Source of the DNA: Affinibrenneria salicis
Lineage (GTDB): Bacteria; Pseudomonadota; Gammaproteobacteria; Enterobacterales; Enterobacteriaceae
Reading direction: 5' to 3'
Length of the DNA: 64,000 bases
Assembly (NCBI RefSeq): GCF_008710095.1
Contig: NZ_VYKJ01000011.1
Coordinates: forward strand, 124,001-188,000
Positions 38,812-49,497 of this stretch are shown in pieces (position 1 is the stretch's first letter; each line of letters begins with the position of its first letter). The notes beneath the pieces were generated by a model, which had not been told where the DNA came from, searched no databases, and was given only the letters and a program-made list of their open reading frames with translations. The translations under genes were made by a program, and so were the position numbers.

Positions 38812-40854
38812 ATGACAAATCCATTACTCGCATCCTTTACCCTTCCCCCTTTTTCCTCCATTACAACCGATGACATTGTTCCCGCCGTGACGGCCGCGCT
38901 GCAGACGTGCCGCGAAACCGTGGAGCGCGTGGTGGCTCAACCCGGCGATTTTACCTGGGACAATCTGTGCCAGCCGCTGGCTGAAAGCGGCGATCGCCTG
39001 AGCCGCATCTTTTCACCCATCGGTCACCTCAATTCGGTGAAAAACAGCCCGGAACTGCGCGCCGCCTATGAGCAGTGCCTGCCGCTGCTGTCCGAATACG
39101 GAACATGGGTCGGCCAGCACAAAGGGCTGTACCAGGCATATCGCAATCTGCGCGACGGCGAACATTACGCCGCGCTTAACACCGCGCAGAAAAAGGCGGT
39201 CGATAACGCGCTGCGCGATTTCGAGCTGTCCGGCATTGGCTTGCCGGAAGCGCAACAGAAACGCTATGGTGAAATCTCCGCACGCCTGTCGGAACTGAGC
39301 TCGCAGTTCAGCAACAATGTGCTGGACGCCACCATGGCGTGGAGCAAACTGATCACCGACGTCAGCGAACTCGACGGCATGCCGGAAAGCGCGCTGGCCG
39401 CCGCCAAAGCGCAGGCCGAAGCCAGGGAGCTGGACGGCTGGCTGCTGACGCTGGATATTCCCAGCTATCTGCCGGTGATGACCTACTGCACCAACCAGGC
39501 GCTGCGCGAAGAGATTTACCGCGCTTACTCCACTCGCGCCTCCGATCAGGGGCCGAACGCCGGGAAATGGGACAACAGCGACGTGATGGCGGAAAAAATG
39601 GCGCTGCGCCACGAACTGGCTCAGTTGCTGGGTTTTGACAGCTATGCGCATAAATCGCTGGTCACTAAAATGGCCGAAAATCCAAACCAGGTTATCGATT
39701 TTCTGACCGACCTGGCTAAGCGCGCCCGTCCGCAAGCCGAAGAGGAATTGGCGCAGCTGCGTGAATTCGCACGCCAGAACTATGGCGTGACGGATCTGCA
39801 GCCGTGGGATATCACCTACTACAGCGAGCAGCAAAAACAGCACCTGTATTCCATCAGCGATGAGCAACTGCGCCCTTATTTTCCGGAGCAGCGCGTGCTG
39901 GAAGGGCTGTTTGAAGTAGTGAACCGTATCTATGGCATTCGCGCCAGCGAACGCCACGATGTGGAGGTATGGCATCCGGACGTGCGCTTCTTCGATCTGT
40001 TCGATGAGAGCGGCGAACTGCGCGGCAGCTTCTATCTCGATCTGTATGCCCGCGAGCACAAACGCGGCGGCGCCTGGATGGATGATTGCGTCGGCCAGAT
40101 GCGCAAGCAGAACGGCGAGTTGCAGAAACCCGTGGCCTATCTGACCTGTAACTTCAACCGGCCGGTCAACGGCAAGCCGGCGCTGTTTACCCATGACGAA
40201 GTCACCACGCTGTTCCACGAATTCGGCCACGGCCTGCACCACATGCTGACGCGAATCGATACCGCCAGCGTGGCGGGCATCAGCGGCGTACCGTGGGATG
40301 CGGTCGAACTGCCCAGCCAGTTTATGGAAAACTGGTGCTGGGAGCCGGAGGCGCTGGCCTTTATTTCCGGCCATTATGAAACCGGCGAACCGCTGCCGCA
40401 GGCGCTGCTCGACAAAATGCTGGCGGCGAAGAACTATCAGGCGGCGCTGTTTATCCTGCGTCAGCTGGAATTCGGCCTGTTTGATTTCCGTCTGCATGCG
40501 GAATTCGATCCGGCGAAGGGCGCGCAGATTCTGCCGACGCTGGCCGAGGTCAAAGCGCAGGTCGCCGTGGTGCCCAGCCCGTCGTGGGGCCGTTTCCCGC
40601 ACGCCTTCAGCCATATCTTCGCCGGCGGCTACGCCGCAGGCTACTACAGCTACCTGTGGGCGGACGTTCTGGCGGCAGATGCCTTTTCACGCTTTGAGGA
40701 GGAAGGCATCTTCAACCGCGCCACCGGCCAGTCATTCCTCGACAACATCCTGACGCGCGGCGGTTCGGAAGAGCCGATGACGCTGTTTAAACGCTTCCGC
40801 GGCCGCGAACCGCAACTGGACGCCATGCTGCGTCACTACGGCATTCGTGGATGA
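38812..40854 (+). CDS. prlC: Oligopeptidase A
   Basis: Cytoplasmic zinc metallopeptidase of family M3, 680 residues, degrading oligopeptides including cleaved signal peptides. The zinc motif HEFGH is in [12 protein letters not shown] at about residue 468-472, with the downstream Glu region ([10 protein letters not shown]) present. The stop overlaps the rsmJ start (ATGA), so the two are co-translated, as in E. coli. Confidence 0.97.
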   Translation: MTNPLLASFTLPPFSSITTDDIVPAVTAALQTCRETVERVVAQPGDFTWDNLCQPLAESGDRLSRIFSPIGHLNSVKNSPELRAAYEQCLPLLSEYGTWVGQHKGLYQAYRNLRDGEHYAALNTAQKKAVDNALRDFELSGIGLPEAQQKRYGEISARLSELSSQFSNNVLDATMAWSKLITDVSELDGMPESALAAAKAQAEARELDGWLLTLDIPSYLPVMTYCTNQALREEIYRAYSTRASDQGPNAGKWDNSDVMAEKMALRHELAQLLGFDSYAHKSLVTKMAENPNQVIDFLTDLAKRARPQAEEELAQLREFARQNYGVTDLQPWDITYYSEQQKQHLYSISDEQLRPYFPEQRVLEGLFEVVNRIYGIRASERHDVEVWHPDVRFFDLFDESGELRGSFYLDLYAREHKRGGAWMDDCVGQMRKQNGELQKPVAYLTCNFNRPVNGKPALFTHDEVTTLFHEFGHGLHHMLTRIDTASVAGISGVPWDAVELPSQFMENWCWEPEALAFISGHYETGEPLPQALLDKMLAAKNYQAALFILRQLEFGLFDFRLHAEFDPAKGAQILPTLAEVKAQVAVVPSPSWGRFPHAFSHIFAGGYAAGYYSYLWADVLAADAFSRFEEEGIFNRATGQSFLDNILTRGGSEEPMTLFKRFRGREPQLDAMLRHYGIRG

Positions 40855-41597
40855 ATATCGGGTTACAGGCGGAGGACGGCGCCGATCCGGCCACGCTAAC
40901 GGCGCTGGCGACGCGCTGGGGATTGCGGCACGATGCCGCGGCGACGATGACGCTGGTGTTGACCCCCGGTCGGCTGGAGTTGCGTAAAAGCGACGAGCCC
41001 AAACTGGGCGCGATTTACGTCGATTTTGTCGCCGGCCCGCTGGCGCACCGCCGCCGTTTCGGCGGCGGACGCGGCGAAGCCGTAGCGAAGGCGATCGGGA
41101 TTAAGGGCGATTATCTGCCGGACGTGGTGGATGCCACCGCCGGCCTCGGCCGCGACGCCTTTGTGCTGGCCGCGCTCGGCTGCCGGGTGCGGATGATCGA
41201 GCGCAATCCGGCAGTGGCGGCGCTGCTGGACGACGGGCTAACGCGCGGTTATCAGGATGCGGAGATCGGAGGCTGGCTACGCCAGCGCCTGACGCTGCTG
41301 CACTCATCCAGTCTGACGGCGCTGGCGGATCTCGCGCCGCGCCCGGATGTGGTCTACCTCGATCCGATGTATCCTCACAGGCAAAAGAGCGCGCTGGTGA
41401 AAAAAGAGATGCGGGTGTTTCAGTCGCTGGTGGGCAGCGACGCCGACGCCGACGGCCTGCTGGAGCCGGCGCGCCGGCTGGCGCGCAAACGCGTCGTGGT
41501 CAAACGGCCGGACTACGCCGCTCCGCTGGCCGATGTGGCGGCGCATGCCTCCGCCACGACTAAAAATCACCGCTTCGATATTTATATGCCGCTATAG
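40851..41597 (+). CDS. rsmJ: 16S rRNA (guanine(1516)-N2)-methyltransferase
   Basis: SAM-dependent methyltransferase of 248 residues that modifies G1516 of 16S rRNA. The SAM motif [19 protein letters not shown] (about residue 87) and the catalytic region [14 protein letters not shown] are intact. Start overlaps prlC by 4 bp. The final CTA TAG codons coincide with the TATAGCC terminus of an ERIC-like element, so the repeat inserted at the very end of the gene and supplies its stop codon. Confidence 0.95.
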   Translation: MNIGLQAEDGADPATLTALATRWGLRHDAAATMTLVLTPGRLELRKSDEPKLGAIYVDFVAGPLAHRRRFGGGRGEAVAKAIGIKGDYLPDVVDATAGLGRDAFVLAALGCRVRMIERNPAVAALLDDGLTRGYQDAEIGGWLRQRLTLLHSSSLTALADLAPRPDVVYLDPMYPHRQKSALVKKEMRVFQSLVGSDADADGLLEPARRLARKRVVVKRPDYAAPLADVAAHASATTKNHRFDIYMPL

Positions 41598-41849
41598 CCA
41601 AAATAATTCGAGTTGCAGAAAGGCGGTAACGCGGCGACAACGAATGTGTCCAGCCGCCGGCTGATCTTCGGTGGGAAACAGGATGCCGCTCATTAATCCC
41701 CGGCAGCTTAGCGCAGTCAGTGACGGAGTGAGCGACAGATCCGCCGGGAGCAGAGTTGAACGCCGCCGCCGGCCCGGCAGGAGCGATCCCCATGGACGGG
41801 CGAGCAACAAAACCGATGCGCCTGCGGCTTGAGGTATGAAGGGGATATA
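41593..41849 (-). repeat. ERIC-related repeat, long form, inserted at the rsmJ stop codon
   Basis: Begins TATAGCCAAAATAATTCGAG (within the rsmJ stop) and ends GCTTGAGGTATGAAGG plus GGATA. The core CTCATTAATCCCCGGCAG and the GCAGAGTTGAACGCCGCCG segment show it is the inverted form of the copies at 1199 and 5275. Length about 257 bp. Confidence 0.75.
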
Positions 41850-42087
41850 GCCGAATAATTCGAGGGGCTGGACAAAACATTACTGTTTTGAACAAAGACA
41901 ACGCGTCGCCTTTTGATGGGCGAGGCGCATAAATACGCCTCATAACGCGGTAAAGGCAAAAGAATGCAAATCCGTCGGCAACGCATTTAAACACCGCTGG
42001 CGACGGCCGCGCAGGGGAAAGGACCCGGCGCGGGCCGCATCGTCAGGCGCCGCCAACGGGCCTGCAACCTGAAGTATGGCGAGTATA
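41846..42087 (-). repeat. Second ERIC-related element abutting the first
   Basis: Begins TATAGCCGAATAATTCGAGG, sharing TATA with the previous copy, and ends CCTGCAACCTGAAGTATGGC plus GAGTATA. The interior is different from the long form: the conserved core is absent. A nested or tandem insertion into a TA target explains the shared junction. Confidence 0.65.
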
Positions 42088-42092
42088 AACCA

Positions 42093-42119
42093 CACGAGGC
42101 CGGCATAACCGGCCTCGTG
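42093..42119 (-). terminator. Hairpin terminator downstream of uspA
   Basis: CACGAGGCCGG (42093-42103) and CCGGCCTCGTG (42109-42119) form an 11-bp perfect stem with a CATAA loop. On the minus strand it is followed by TGGTTTAT. It lies between the convergent rsmJ and uspA transcripts and may act on both. Confidence 0.55.
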
Positions 42120-42254
42120 CATTCATCGGCGGCACGTACTCGCTTCTCCGCCAGCACCGCTTAGCTGAGAAGAAAAAAACCGACCCTGTTACCCATTAAT
42201 CACACCGACACGAGCACAACCAGACCACAGCGTCGGCTATTGACGCGATACGGC

Positions 42255-42716
42255 TTATTCCGCCGCCTCTTCCTCTTCGCCGTCTTCATCATCATCGCGC
42301 AGCGGCACAATCAGCATATCAATATGAACCGTATTGATCAGCTGGCGCGCTGACGACATCAGCTTGCTCCAGAAGTCCTGGTGGTGGCCGCACAGCACCA
42401 GGTCCATATCGTATTTCTTGATGGCGTCCACCAGCACCTGCCCCAGATCGCCGCTGCCGCTCAGCGTTTCCGTAATAGGATAACCGGCATTGTCGGACAG
42501 ATCTTTCAGCGCGTTTTGCGTTTCTTCGGAAATACGCTGCTGCATATTGCCCAGATTGACATCAATCAGGCCGGTATAGAGATCGGAGTAATTCACATCT
42601 ACATGGATCAGGGAAACTTTAGCATTGTAAGGCCGAGCCATGGAAACCGCTTTTTCCACCAATACCTTGCTTTCCGGAGAAAGATCAACAGCAATGAGAA
42701 TATGTTTATAAGCCAT
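42255..42716 (-). CDS. uspA: Universal stress protein A
   Basis: Cytoplasmic stress protein, 153 residues, Rossmann-like alpha/beta fold, dimeric. [20 protein letters not shown] and the C-terminal segment [15 protein letters not shown] match UspA. E. coli UspA is 144 residues; here an acidic tail of Asp and Glu (about residues 142-153) extends it. AAGGAG lies before the ATG on the reverse strand. It is divergent from uspB, as in E. coli. Confidence 0.96.
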   Translation of the reverse strand: MAYKHILIAVDLSPESKVLVEKAVSMARPYNAKVSLIHVDVNYSDLYTGLIDVNLGNMQQRISEETQNALKDLSDNAGYPITETLSGSGDLGQVLVDAIKKYDMDLVLCGHHQDFWSKLMSSARQLINTVHIDMLIVPLRDDDEDGEEEEAAE

Positions 42717-43257
42717 AATAAGACTCCTTCCGTAAAGACTAATTAATGGGTCAGCAGAGAGTTTGCCTGCCTGGCCGCGACTAAACCATTGTCAGTATGA
42801 TATCACTCTGCCGCTTTAATGATATGTTCATCGGATCACAACACCGTATTTTCTCCGGAAAGCCGGAAAAAAGGCCACCGGAAATGCTGTTTCCCAACTC
42901 CGTGAAACCGCCAACTCATCAGAATATCTTATGAGTATAGTTGATGGCGGACTGGCCCGACACCAGCCCAGTCAGTCCGCGCCAACAGGCCTTTTCCGCC
43001 GACATCAGCCTTTTAGCGAACTTATTAACGCACGCTGGAAAAAAAATAAATTCATCTTCTACAATAAAGGTTGAGGACGTCTGCCTCTGGTGGTAAGAAA
43101 AAAGAGAGGGCGCAGACAATATGGCCCAGGCCGACGCCGTCATCCGGCGACCAATCATTGCAGGAATCGCTTGTCGTATGCATTATCCGCAGACTTCCCG
43201 TCAGCCATAGCCGCATATCGCCGGCAGCCCTGACGGATTGCTTATCGGGAGGGGAAT
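42717..43257. other. Divergent promoter region of uspA and uspB
   Basis: 541 bp without a supported gene. A minus-strand frame at 42919-43158 has no family or SD support. Stress-controlled promoters for both genes are expected here by analogy; I did not find a clean sigma-S or sigma-70 pair. Confidence 0.4.
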
Positions 43258-43593
43258 ATGATCAGTACATTGGCGCTGTTCTGGGCTTTGTGTGTTGTCT
43301 GTATCATCAACATGATCCGCTACTATTCTTCCCTGCGTGTGTTACTGCTGGTACTGCGGGACTGCGATCCGCTGCTGTACCAGTACGTCGACGGACGCGG
43401 TTTCTTCACCTCCCACGGCCAGCCCAGCAAACAGCTGCGTCTGGTGCGCTATATTTTCGCCCAGCGCTATCTGGAACACCACGATCCCGAGTTTATGCGG
43501 CGCTGCGAGCGGGTGCGCCGACAGTTTCTGTTGACCAGCGCGTTGTGCGGCCTGGTGTTGGTAAGCTTGCTCTCTATGGTGATTTGGTACTGA
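43258..43593 (+). CDS. uspB: Universal stress protein B
   Basis: Inner-membrane protein of 111 residues needed for ethanol resistance in stationary phase in E. coli. There is a transmembrane helix at each end (residues about 3-20 and 91-110) with a basic loop between ([20 protein letters not shown]). ATG 43258 follows GGGAGGGG. Confidence 0.95.
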   Translation: MISTLALFWALCVVCIINMIRYYSSLRVLLLVLRDCDPLLYQYVDGRGFFTSHGQPSKQLRLVRYIFAQRYLEHHDPEFMRRCERVRRQFLLTSALCGLVLVSLLSMVIWY

Positions 43594-43634
43594 AGACGGC
43601 AACGGCCGGAAAAGAGGCGGGAAGCGGGCACAAG

Positions 43635-43658
43635 AAAAAGGCGACCTTTCGATCGCCT
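43635..43658 (-). terminator. Terminator of pitA
   Basis: On the minus strand AGGCGA and TCGCCT (43639-43658) pair around an 8-nt loop, followed by TTTTTC. It lies just beyond the pitA stop and shortly after uspB, serving two convergent genes. Confidence 0.6.
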
Positions 43659-43676
43659 GTTCATGACAGCAAAACA

Positions 43677-45191
43677 TCAGATAATTTTCAGCGCCAGCCA
43701 GTACAGCGAACCGGATAGCAGAATCGACACCGGCAGGGTAAATATCCAGGCCAGCAAAATGTTCTTCACCGTTTTTCCCTGTACGCCGCCGCCGTCCACA
43801 ATCATGGTGCCGGCAACCGCCGAAGAGAGTACGTGCGTGGTGGATACCGGCATCCCGGTATAGCTGGCCACCCCGATGGACAGCGCCGCCGTCACCTGCG
43901 CGGACACGCCCTGCGCATAGGTCATGCCTTTCTTACCGATTTTCTCGCCGATGGTGGTCGCCACGCGGCGCCAGCCGACCATCGTCCCCAGCGACAGCGC
44001 CAGCGCCACCGCCACGATGATCCACAGCGGCGCGTACTCTACGGTCTGCAGTATATCTTGACGCAGATTATTCAGATAACGCCGATCGTCGTAAGAGGTT
44101 TCCGGCAGCTTAACGGCCTTATCCACCGTGTCGGCGATGCACATCAGCAAGCGGCGCATCTGCCCGCGCTGGTCAACCGTCAGTTGCTGATAACCCTGCA
44201 GGTCGCGCAGCAGATCCAGCGTATGGTTAATCGCGATCGGCGCGCGCGAACTGTCGCAGTGAAAATCCTGCGTCGAGTTAATCGGGGAAGGGATGGTTTC
44301 ATCCGGCGAAGGCACCAGCGGCGGCGGCGACAGATCGATAACGTGCGCCAGCATGTCGCCATGCTGCTGATAATACTGCTGCAGATGGATAACCGCATCG
44401 CGGGTACGGGCGATGTCATAGCCGGTGGAGTTCATGTTAACCACGAAGCCGGCCGGCGCCACCCCAATCAACACCAGCATAATCAGGCCGATGCCTTTCT
44501 GACCATCATTCGCGCCGTGTGAAAAACTCACCCCGACGGCCGAAAGAATCAGCGCGGTACGCGTCCAGAACGGCGGTTTACGCTTGCCATCCTGTTTCTC
44601 GCGTTCAGCCGGGGTCAGGTGAACGCGTTTACGCTTTTTATTCCCGCTCCAGAAACAACGCAGCAGGAACACCATCCCGCCGGCAATCGCCAGACCAACC
44701 AGAGGAGACAGAATCAAAGACAGGAAAATACCGAGCATTTTCGGCACGTTGAGCGCATCCACCACAGAGGTATGGGTCAGCAACGCATTGGTCAGGCCGA
44801 TACCGATAATGGCGCCGATGAGCGTATGCGAACTGGAGGCGGGCAAACCAAAATACCAGGTTCCCAGGTTCCAGATAATCGCCGCCAGCAGCATGGAAAA
44901 CACCATGGCCAGACCGTGAGCGGAACTCACATTCAATAGCAGGTCGGTTGGTAAAAGATGAACAATGGCATAAGCAACGCTTAAACCACCTAAAATTACG
45001 CCCAGGAAGTTAAATACCCCGGCCATCACTACGGCCAGTTGAGCGCGCATCGCTCGGGTATAAATAACAGTAGCAACCGCATTGGCTGTATCGTGAAAGC
45101 CGTTGATGGCTTCGTAAAACAAGACAAAAATCAATGCTAATATCAACAGCAGGCCGGTGTGATAATCCAGTCCGGCAAATAAATGTAACAT
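43677..45191 (-). CDS. pitA: Low-affinity inorganic phosphate transporter
   Basis: Inner-membrane metal-phosphate:H+ symporter of 504 residues, about ten helices. The two PiT signature repeats are visible: [19 protein letters not shown] near the N-terminus and [14 protein letters not shown] in the middle. A soluble cytoplasmic loop (about residues 280-385) separates the halves. ATG 45191 (MLHLFAGLD) is chosen from E. coli PitA; an in-frame ATG at 45215 is also possible because both SDs are weak. Confidence 0.95.
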   Translation of the reverse strand: MLHLFAGLDYHTGLLLILALIFVLFYEAINGFHDTANAVATVIYTRAMRAQLAVVMAGVFNFLGVILGGLSVAYAIVHLLPTDLLLNVSSAHGLAMVFSMLLAAIIWNLGTWYFGLPASSSHTLIGAIIGIGLTNALLTHTSVVDALNVPKMLGIFLSLILSPLVGLAIAGGMVFLLRCFWSGNKKRKRVHLTPAEREKQDGKRKPPFWTRTALILSAVGVSFSHGANDGQKGIGLIMLVLIGVAPAGFVVNMNSTGYDIARTRDAVIHLQQYYQQHGDMLAHVIDLSPPPLVPSPDETIPSPINSTQDFHCDSSRAPIAINHTLDLLRDLQGYQQLTVDQRGQMRRLLMCIADTVDKAVKLPETSYDDRRYLNNLRQDILQTVEYAPLWIIVAVALALSLGTMVGWRRVATTIGEKIGKKGMTYAQGVSAQVTAALSIGVASYTGMPVSTTHVLSSAVAGTMIVDGGGVQGKTVKNILLAWIFTLPVSILLSGSLYWLALKII

Positions 45192-45479
45192 AAGCGTTAG
45201 GCCATTAGTGGTCATGAACGCGGCGCATTATCAGCGACAAGCAGGGGTATGGAAAAGGGAAATATGAACTTTTTTTGACGTAATCTATACATGACATCAT
45301 ATACATATGTAATTAATACATAAATTTCATAATGTTATAGTTTTTTACCAAAAATCGCATTTTGTTACTTAGCCGATCGCCGCGCTGAAGACGCCGTGCG
45401 CCGCGACGCGCGACGCTGGAGCCGACACCGGTTAACCCGCTATAATCCGCCGCCGATGCCGGATAAAAACAGAGGTTTT

Positions 45480-46679
45480 GTGGAACAATTCGATGTAGTA
45501 ATCATTGGCGCGGGCGCGGCGGGGCTGTTTTGCGCCGCTCAGGCCGGACAGAGAGGACTCAGGGTCTTGCTGCTCGATAACGGCAAAAAACCCGGCCGTA
45601 AAATTCTGATGTCCGGCGGCGGACGCTGCAATTTTACTAATCTGAATATCGAGCCGGCCGCCTATCTTTCGGCTAATCCGCATTTCTGCAAATCCGCCCT
45701 TGCCCGCTATACCCAGTGGGATTTCATCGATCTGGTCAACCGACACGGCATAGCCTGGCATGAAAAAACGCTCGGCCAGCTATTCTGCGACGATTCCGCT
45801 CGCCAGATCGTCGATATGCTGGTCAACGAGTGCGACCAGGCGACGGTCACCCTGTCGATGTCCAGCGAGGTGCTGTCGGTCACCCGCCAGCCGCAAGGCT
45901 TTATGCTGCAGCTTAACCAGCGCGCGGTATTCTGCCCGCAGTTGGTCATCGCCAGCGGCGGATTATCCATGCCGGGGCTGGGCGCCAGCCCCTTCGGTTA
46001 TCAGCTGGCCGAACAGTTCGGCATAAACATTCAGCCCACGCGCGCCGCACTGGTGCCTTTTACCCTGCACAAACCGTTACTGGAACAGCTACAACCGCTG
46101 TCGGGGGTCACGGTGCCGGCGGTCGTTACCGCAGAGAACGGCAGCCGTTTCCGGGAAAATATCCTGTTCACCCATCGCGGCCTGTCCGGCCCCGCGATCC
46201 TGCAGATCTCCAGTTACTGGCATCCCGGCGAATTTGTCAGCATCGATCTGCTGCCGGATCTCGATCTGGCGGCGCAGCTGGAAGCGCAGCGTCAGGCTCA
46301 TCCAAATCAAAGCCTGAAAAACACGCTGGCGCTGTGGCTGCCGAAACGCCTGACCGAAATGCTGCAAACCCTGGGACAGATTCCCGACGTTTCGCTGCGC
46401 CAGTTAAACAGCGCGCAGCAGCAACAGCTGGAGCTTAATCTGCACCAGTGGCGGGTACAGCCTAACGGCACCGAAGGCTACCGTACGGCGGAAGTCACGC
46501 TCGGCGGCGTCGACACCCACGCGCTCTCGTCTAAAACCATGGAGGCCAGACAGGTGCCCGGCCTGTATTTTATCGGCGAAGTGGTGGATGTAACCGGCTG
46601 GCTGGGCGGCTATAACTTTCAGTGGGCCTGGAGCTCCGCCTGGGCCTGCGCGCAGGCGCTGCCATACCCGCTAAAATAA
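45480..46679 (+). CDS. yhiN: YhiN family flavoprotein (NAD(P)/FAD-dependent oxidoreductase)
   Basis: HI0933-like flavoprotein, 399 residues, function undefined. The FAD loop VVIIGAGAAGLFCAAQAG, the KPGRKILMSGGGRCNFTN block and the C-terminal DVTGWLGGYNFQWAWSS are family hallmarks. GTG 45480 is chosen: AGAGG lies 4-5 nt upstream and the resulting N-terminus (EQFDVVIIGAG) agrees with E. coli YhiN; ATG at 45456 is a longer alternative. Confidence 0.92.
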   Translation: MEQFDVVIIGAGAAGLFCAAQAGQRGLRVLLLDNGKKPGRKILMSGGGRCNFTNLNIEPAAYLSANPHFCKSALARYTQWDFIDLVNRHGIAWHEKTLGQLFCDDSARQIVDMLVNECDQATVTLSMSSEVLSVTRQPQGFMLQLNQRAVFCPQLVIASGGLSMPGLGASPFGYQLAEQFGINIQPTRAALVPFTLHKPLLEQLQPLSGVTVPAVVTAENGSRFRENILFTHRGLSGPAILQISSYWHPGEFVSIDLLPDLDLAAQLEAQRQAHPNQSLKNTLALWLPKRLTEMLQTLGQIPDVSLRQLNSAQQQQLELNLHQWRVQPNGTEGYRTAEVTLGGVDTHALSSKTMEARQVPGLYFIGEVVDVTGWLGGYNFQWAWSSAWACAQALPYPLK

Positions 46680-47083
46680 TGACAGTGATGCTTTTTAACC
46701 GGAGCGCGTCGGCGCAGGAGCGACACAGGCCGCGCCTGAATAACTTCGCATAATAGCGCGATGGCGCCTTGTCAGTGCCGGCGGCAATGCCGAGCAGGAT
46801 GAAGCTTCATTGTGCGAGATTTTTTAGAAACGGGGGCCGATACCTGCGCCGACGCCATTGATATTAAGGTCGTTAAGCCGCTCGCCCTGGCGGCGGGCGT
46901 CAGTCAAAAGGTAATACGGCGACCCAAACCAGCCAGGTCCGCGCCGAACAGCCGGATTCGCCGTCATTCTCACCGTCATCATGCCGCGCCGGCATGTTCG
47001 ACGCCGGCTAAAACAGAGAGGCCGACGGTATTGTTAAAACGCGGCGCAAGGCCCGGACATGGGGTCAGAGAAAAGGCACGCGG
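46680..47083. other. Gene-free stretch between yhiN and the Gfo/Idh gene
   Basis: No supported gene; a plus-strand frame at 46812-47276 runs antisense into the oxidoreductase gene. No clear terminator was found. Confidence 0.45.
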
Positions 47084-48232
47084 CTATTTCCCCAGGCAGG
47101 CGTCAAATTGTTCCCAGCACCCGGTCATATCAATGACAGCTCCCCGCTTGCGCGCTTCATCAATTTTGATAGCGGTAAGACCCGCCTCCAGCGCGTCGAT
47201 AACCGAAACCTTTAGCGGCGTACCCTGTTTGAAATGCCTGACGATCTCTTCCGCCATCAGCGCGTCGGCGCCGTAATGGCCGTCGTAGGCGCTGCCTTCA
47301 TAACGAATATCCTGAGTTTGCTGGCCGGTGCGCGCATCGTGCACCCGAAAAAAATTGCGCACGAAATCCCCTTCCGCCATGCCGTCGGTGCCCATCACGC
47401 AGAAACGGCGGAATTCATCGGGTACGTTGAGGTTGGCGTGAAACGCCAGCGTCGCGCCGCCGGCATATTCAATGAGGGCGGTCTGGTAATCGACGATATC
47501 GGCGTCGCTGTCAAACACGGCGGTCGTGGCGGACCAGCCGCTGGGTTTCTCATGGTAGACCTCCGAATCCGGGGTGACCGCGCCGGAAGGCGCATGCTGC
47601 GGCGTGAAGGACTTGCGGCCGCCAAAGCTGGCGACCCGCACCGGCCGCTGCCCCACCAGTCCCTGATACAGGTCGATATCATGGCAGCACTTTTCCAGAA
47701 TATAAGGGCCGGCGTAACGCTCGTAGCGCCGCCAGTCGCGCATAAAAAAAGCGCCGTGATAGGGTTTGATGTGTTCGGTCGCTTCGATCGAGGCGATCTC
47801 GCCCAGGCGATTTTCATCGCGCGCCCTGAGCAGATCGCGATACAGCGGTGAATAACGCAGCACCAGTCCGACCAGAACCTTGTGCTGACCGTACTGCCTC
47901 ACCAACTGCGCCAGCGCCAGCGTCTGCGCTTCGTCAATCACCACCGGTTTTTCAGTAAAGACGGTATAGCCCGCTGCCAGCCCCTGACGAATGTGCTCCA
48001 GATGCATGAAGTTAGGCGAGCCGACCATCAGTATGTCGAAACCGCCGGCCGTCAGCAATGCGTCCAGCGAGTCGTAAGCAGTACCGGCGTCAATGCCGAA
48101 CTGTTGCATATTGGGCAGCCCCGCGGGCGCCGGATCCGCATAACCCACCACGGAAAAATCGGGATCGGCGTTGGCAAACTCTTTGACCACGTTCGAGAGA
48201 CGAAAACCCAGACCGACGATACCTGCTTTCAT
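47084..48232 (-). CDS. Gfo/Idh/MocA-family oxidoreductase
   Basis: NAD(P)-dependent sugar oxidoreductase of 382 residues. The N-terminal Rossmann loop GIVGLGFRLSN, the conserved EKP at residues 94-96 and the catalytic LEKCCHDIDLYQ segment (Lys181, His184, Asp187) are present; the C-terminal half is the substrate domain. Members oxidise sugars or inositols, and some act as NAD-dependent glycosidases. ATG 48232 (MKAGIVGLGF) is preferred over an upstream in-frame start with no homology. Divergent from a sugar kinase gene. Confidence 0.87.
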   Translation of the reverse strand: MKAGIVGLGFRLSNVVKEFANADPDFSVVGYADPAPAGLPNMQQFGIDAGTAYDSLDALLTAGGFDILMVGSPNFMHLEHIRQGLAAGYTVFTEKPVVIDEAQTLALAQLVRQYGQHKVLVGLVLRYSPLYRDLLRARDENRLGEIASIEATEHIKPYHGAFFMRDWRRYERYAGPYILEKCCHDIDLYQGLVGQRPVRVASFGGRKSFTPQHAPSGAVTPDSEVYHEKPSGWSATTAVFDSDADIVDYQTALIEYAGGATLAFHANLNVPDEFRRFCVMGTDGMAEGDFVRNFFRVHDARTGQQTQDIRYEGSAYDGHYGADALMAEEIVRHFKQGTPLKVSVIDALEAGLTAIKIDEARKRGAVIDMTGCWEQFDACLGK

Positions 48233-48537
48233 TTTACTGCCCCCTGGCTGACCAGACGTGCCGGGCGTCGCGCGCGATCCGCGGTGAAGACGAACGCGGG
48301 CCGCGCGGCGCTGCTGATTATCTGACCTCCAACTTATTACGACAGAAAAAGTAATGTCAATAAAAAACAATAAGGGTGTAAATAAACAAAATTTATCACA
48401 ATGAAAATTATGGGTTTTACCTTAAACCACACTGCCATATTTATTTGTTATTGCGATTTAATTTTTTTTCCCCTATCTTTTCGCACATTATTGCGTCGAT
48501 TTATATACCCTGGCGAGCCGATGGCGGGAGGACAAGC
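48233..48537. promoter_or_regulatory. Divergent promoter region with candidate operator ATTAC-N10-GTAAT
   Basis: The region between the oxidoreductase and the kinase is AT-rich. ATTAC (48336-48340) and GTAAT (48351-48355) form an inverted repeat with 10-bp spacing. A ROK-type repressor gene lies two genes away and could bind here; this is a guess. Confidence 0.3.
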
Positions 48538-49425
48538 GTGCAATCACAATATCTGCTCGGCATTGACGGCGGCGGAACGCATTGCCGCGCCCGACTGACC
48601 GATATCCAGGGAAAATGGCTGGCCGAATGCAGCGCCGGCCCGGCCAATATCTTTACCGACTATGACGAAGCGCTCGGCACCGCGCTGCGGCTGGCTGAAG
48701 AAACCCTGCGCAAGGCGGCGTTACCGGCCGGCGCGCTGGCGCATACCGTCGCGGTGATGGGCTTCGCCGGCGCCAACGTCGCCTCGCTGCGCCAGCGCCT
48801 GCGGAGCTGGCAGCCCCCTTTCGCCCGGTATCAGGCCTTCTCCGATGTTGAGATCGCCTGTATCGGCGCGCACCGCGGCGCACCGGGCGCCGTGCTGATC
48901 GCCGGTACCGGCAGCCAGGGCGTCGCCTGGGACGGCCGGGCATTTCACTCGATCGGCGGCTGGGGCTTCGCGCTGTCCGATCAGGGTTCCGGCGCGCAGC
49001 TGGGCAGAAGCGCTCTGCGCCACGCGCTGATGGCCCATGAAGGCCTTACGCCCGTCACGCCGTTTACCCAGGCCGTGATGGCGCACTTCTCGCACGAGGC
49101 CGAAAAGATGCTTTTGTGGTCGCAGGGCGCCGGGCCGGCCGACTGGGCCGCCTTCTCGCCCCAGGTATTCGATTACGCCGCGCGTCAGGATGAGGCGGCC
49201 GTCGCGCTAGTTAACAACACCGCGCAGGAGATCGCCGTCCTGATACGGGCGCTGGCGCACCGCGGGCAAGGGCGGCTGTCGCTGATGGGCGGGCTGGCGC
49301 AACCGGTGACGCCCTGGCTTCCGGCGGCGGTTCGGGATAAATTAACCTCTGCGCAGGGAGATGCACTCAGCGGCGCGCTTCAGCTGGCCGCCCGGTGCTA
49401 TCGGGAGCCACATCCCGCCCGCTGA
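48538..49425 (+). CDS. BadF/BadG/BcrA/BcrD-type sugar kinase (glucosamine/N-acetylglucosamine kinase-like)
   Basis: ASKHA-fold ATP-dependent kinase of 295 residues, the length of bacterial glucosamine kinase GspK and of N-acetylglucosamine kinases of this family. The phosphate-1 loop GIDGGGTHCRARL starts near residue 8, and the adenosine/phosphate-2 motif is GAVLIAGTGSQGVAW. GTG 48538 follows GGGAGG with 6-nt spacing; the ATG at 48445 has no SD. It is followed by the ROK regulator after a 72-bp gap. Amino sugar kinase is the best guess. Confidence 0.85.
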   Translation: MQSQYLLGIDGGGTHCRARLTDIQGKWLAECSAGPANIFTDYDEALGTALRLAEETLRKAALPAGALAHTVAVMGFAGANVASLRQRLRSWQPPFARYQAFSDVEIACIGAHRGAPGAVLIAGTGSQGVAWDGRAFHSIGGWGFALSDQGSGAQLGRSALRHALMAHEGLTPVTPFTQAVMAHFSHEAEKMLLWSQGAGPADWAAFSPQVFDYAARQDEAAVALVNNTAQEIAVLIRALAHRGQGRLSLMGGLAQPVTPWLPAAVRDKLTSAQGDALSGALQLAARCYREPHPAR

Positions 49426-49497
49426 TACCAGAGCGGCGGTCAGCGGCCCAGCCATACACAGCAATTAACCTTCCAGGGAAAACAGAACAGAGAACGT

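Noticed and set aside
39013..40614. 533-codon open frame on the minus strand opposite prlC
   Set aside because: Antisense shadow of prlC; no start signal or recognisable domain.
46738..46760. CTTCGCATAATAGCGC shared with 1780-1796, and partly loxP-like
   Set aside because: A 16-base match is expected by chance about once in a window this long when both strands are compared. The second half of a loxP-type inverted repeat is absent at both places.
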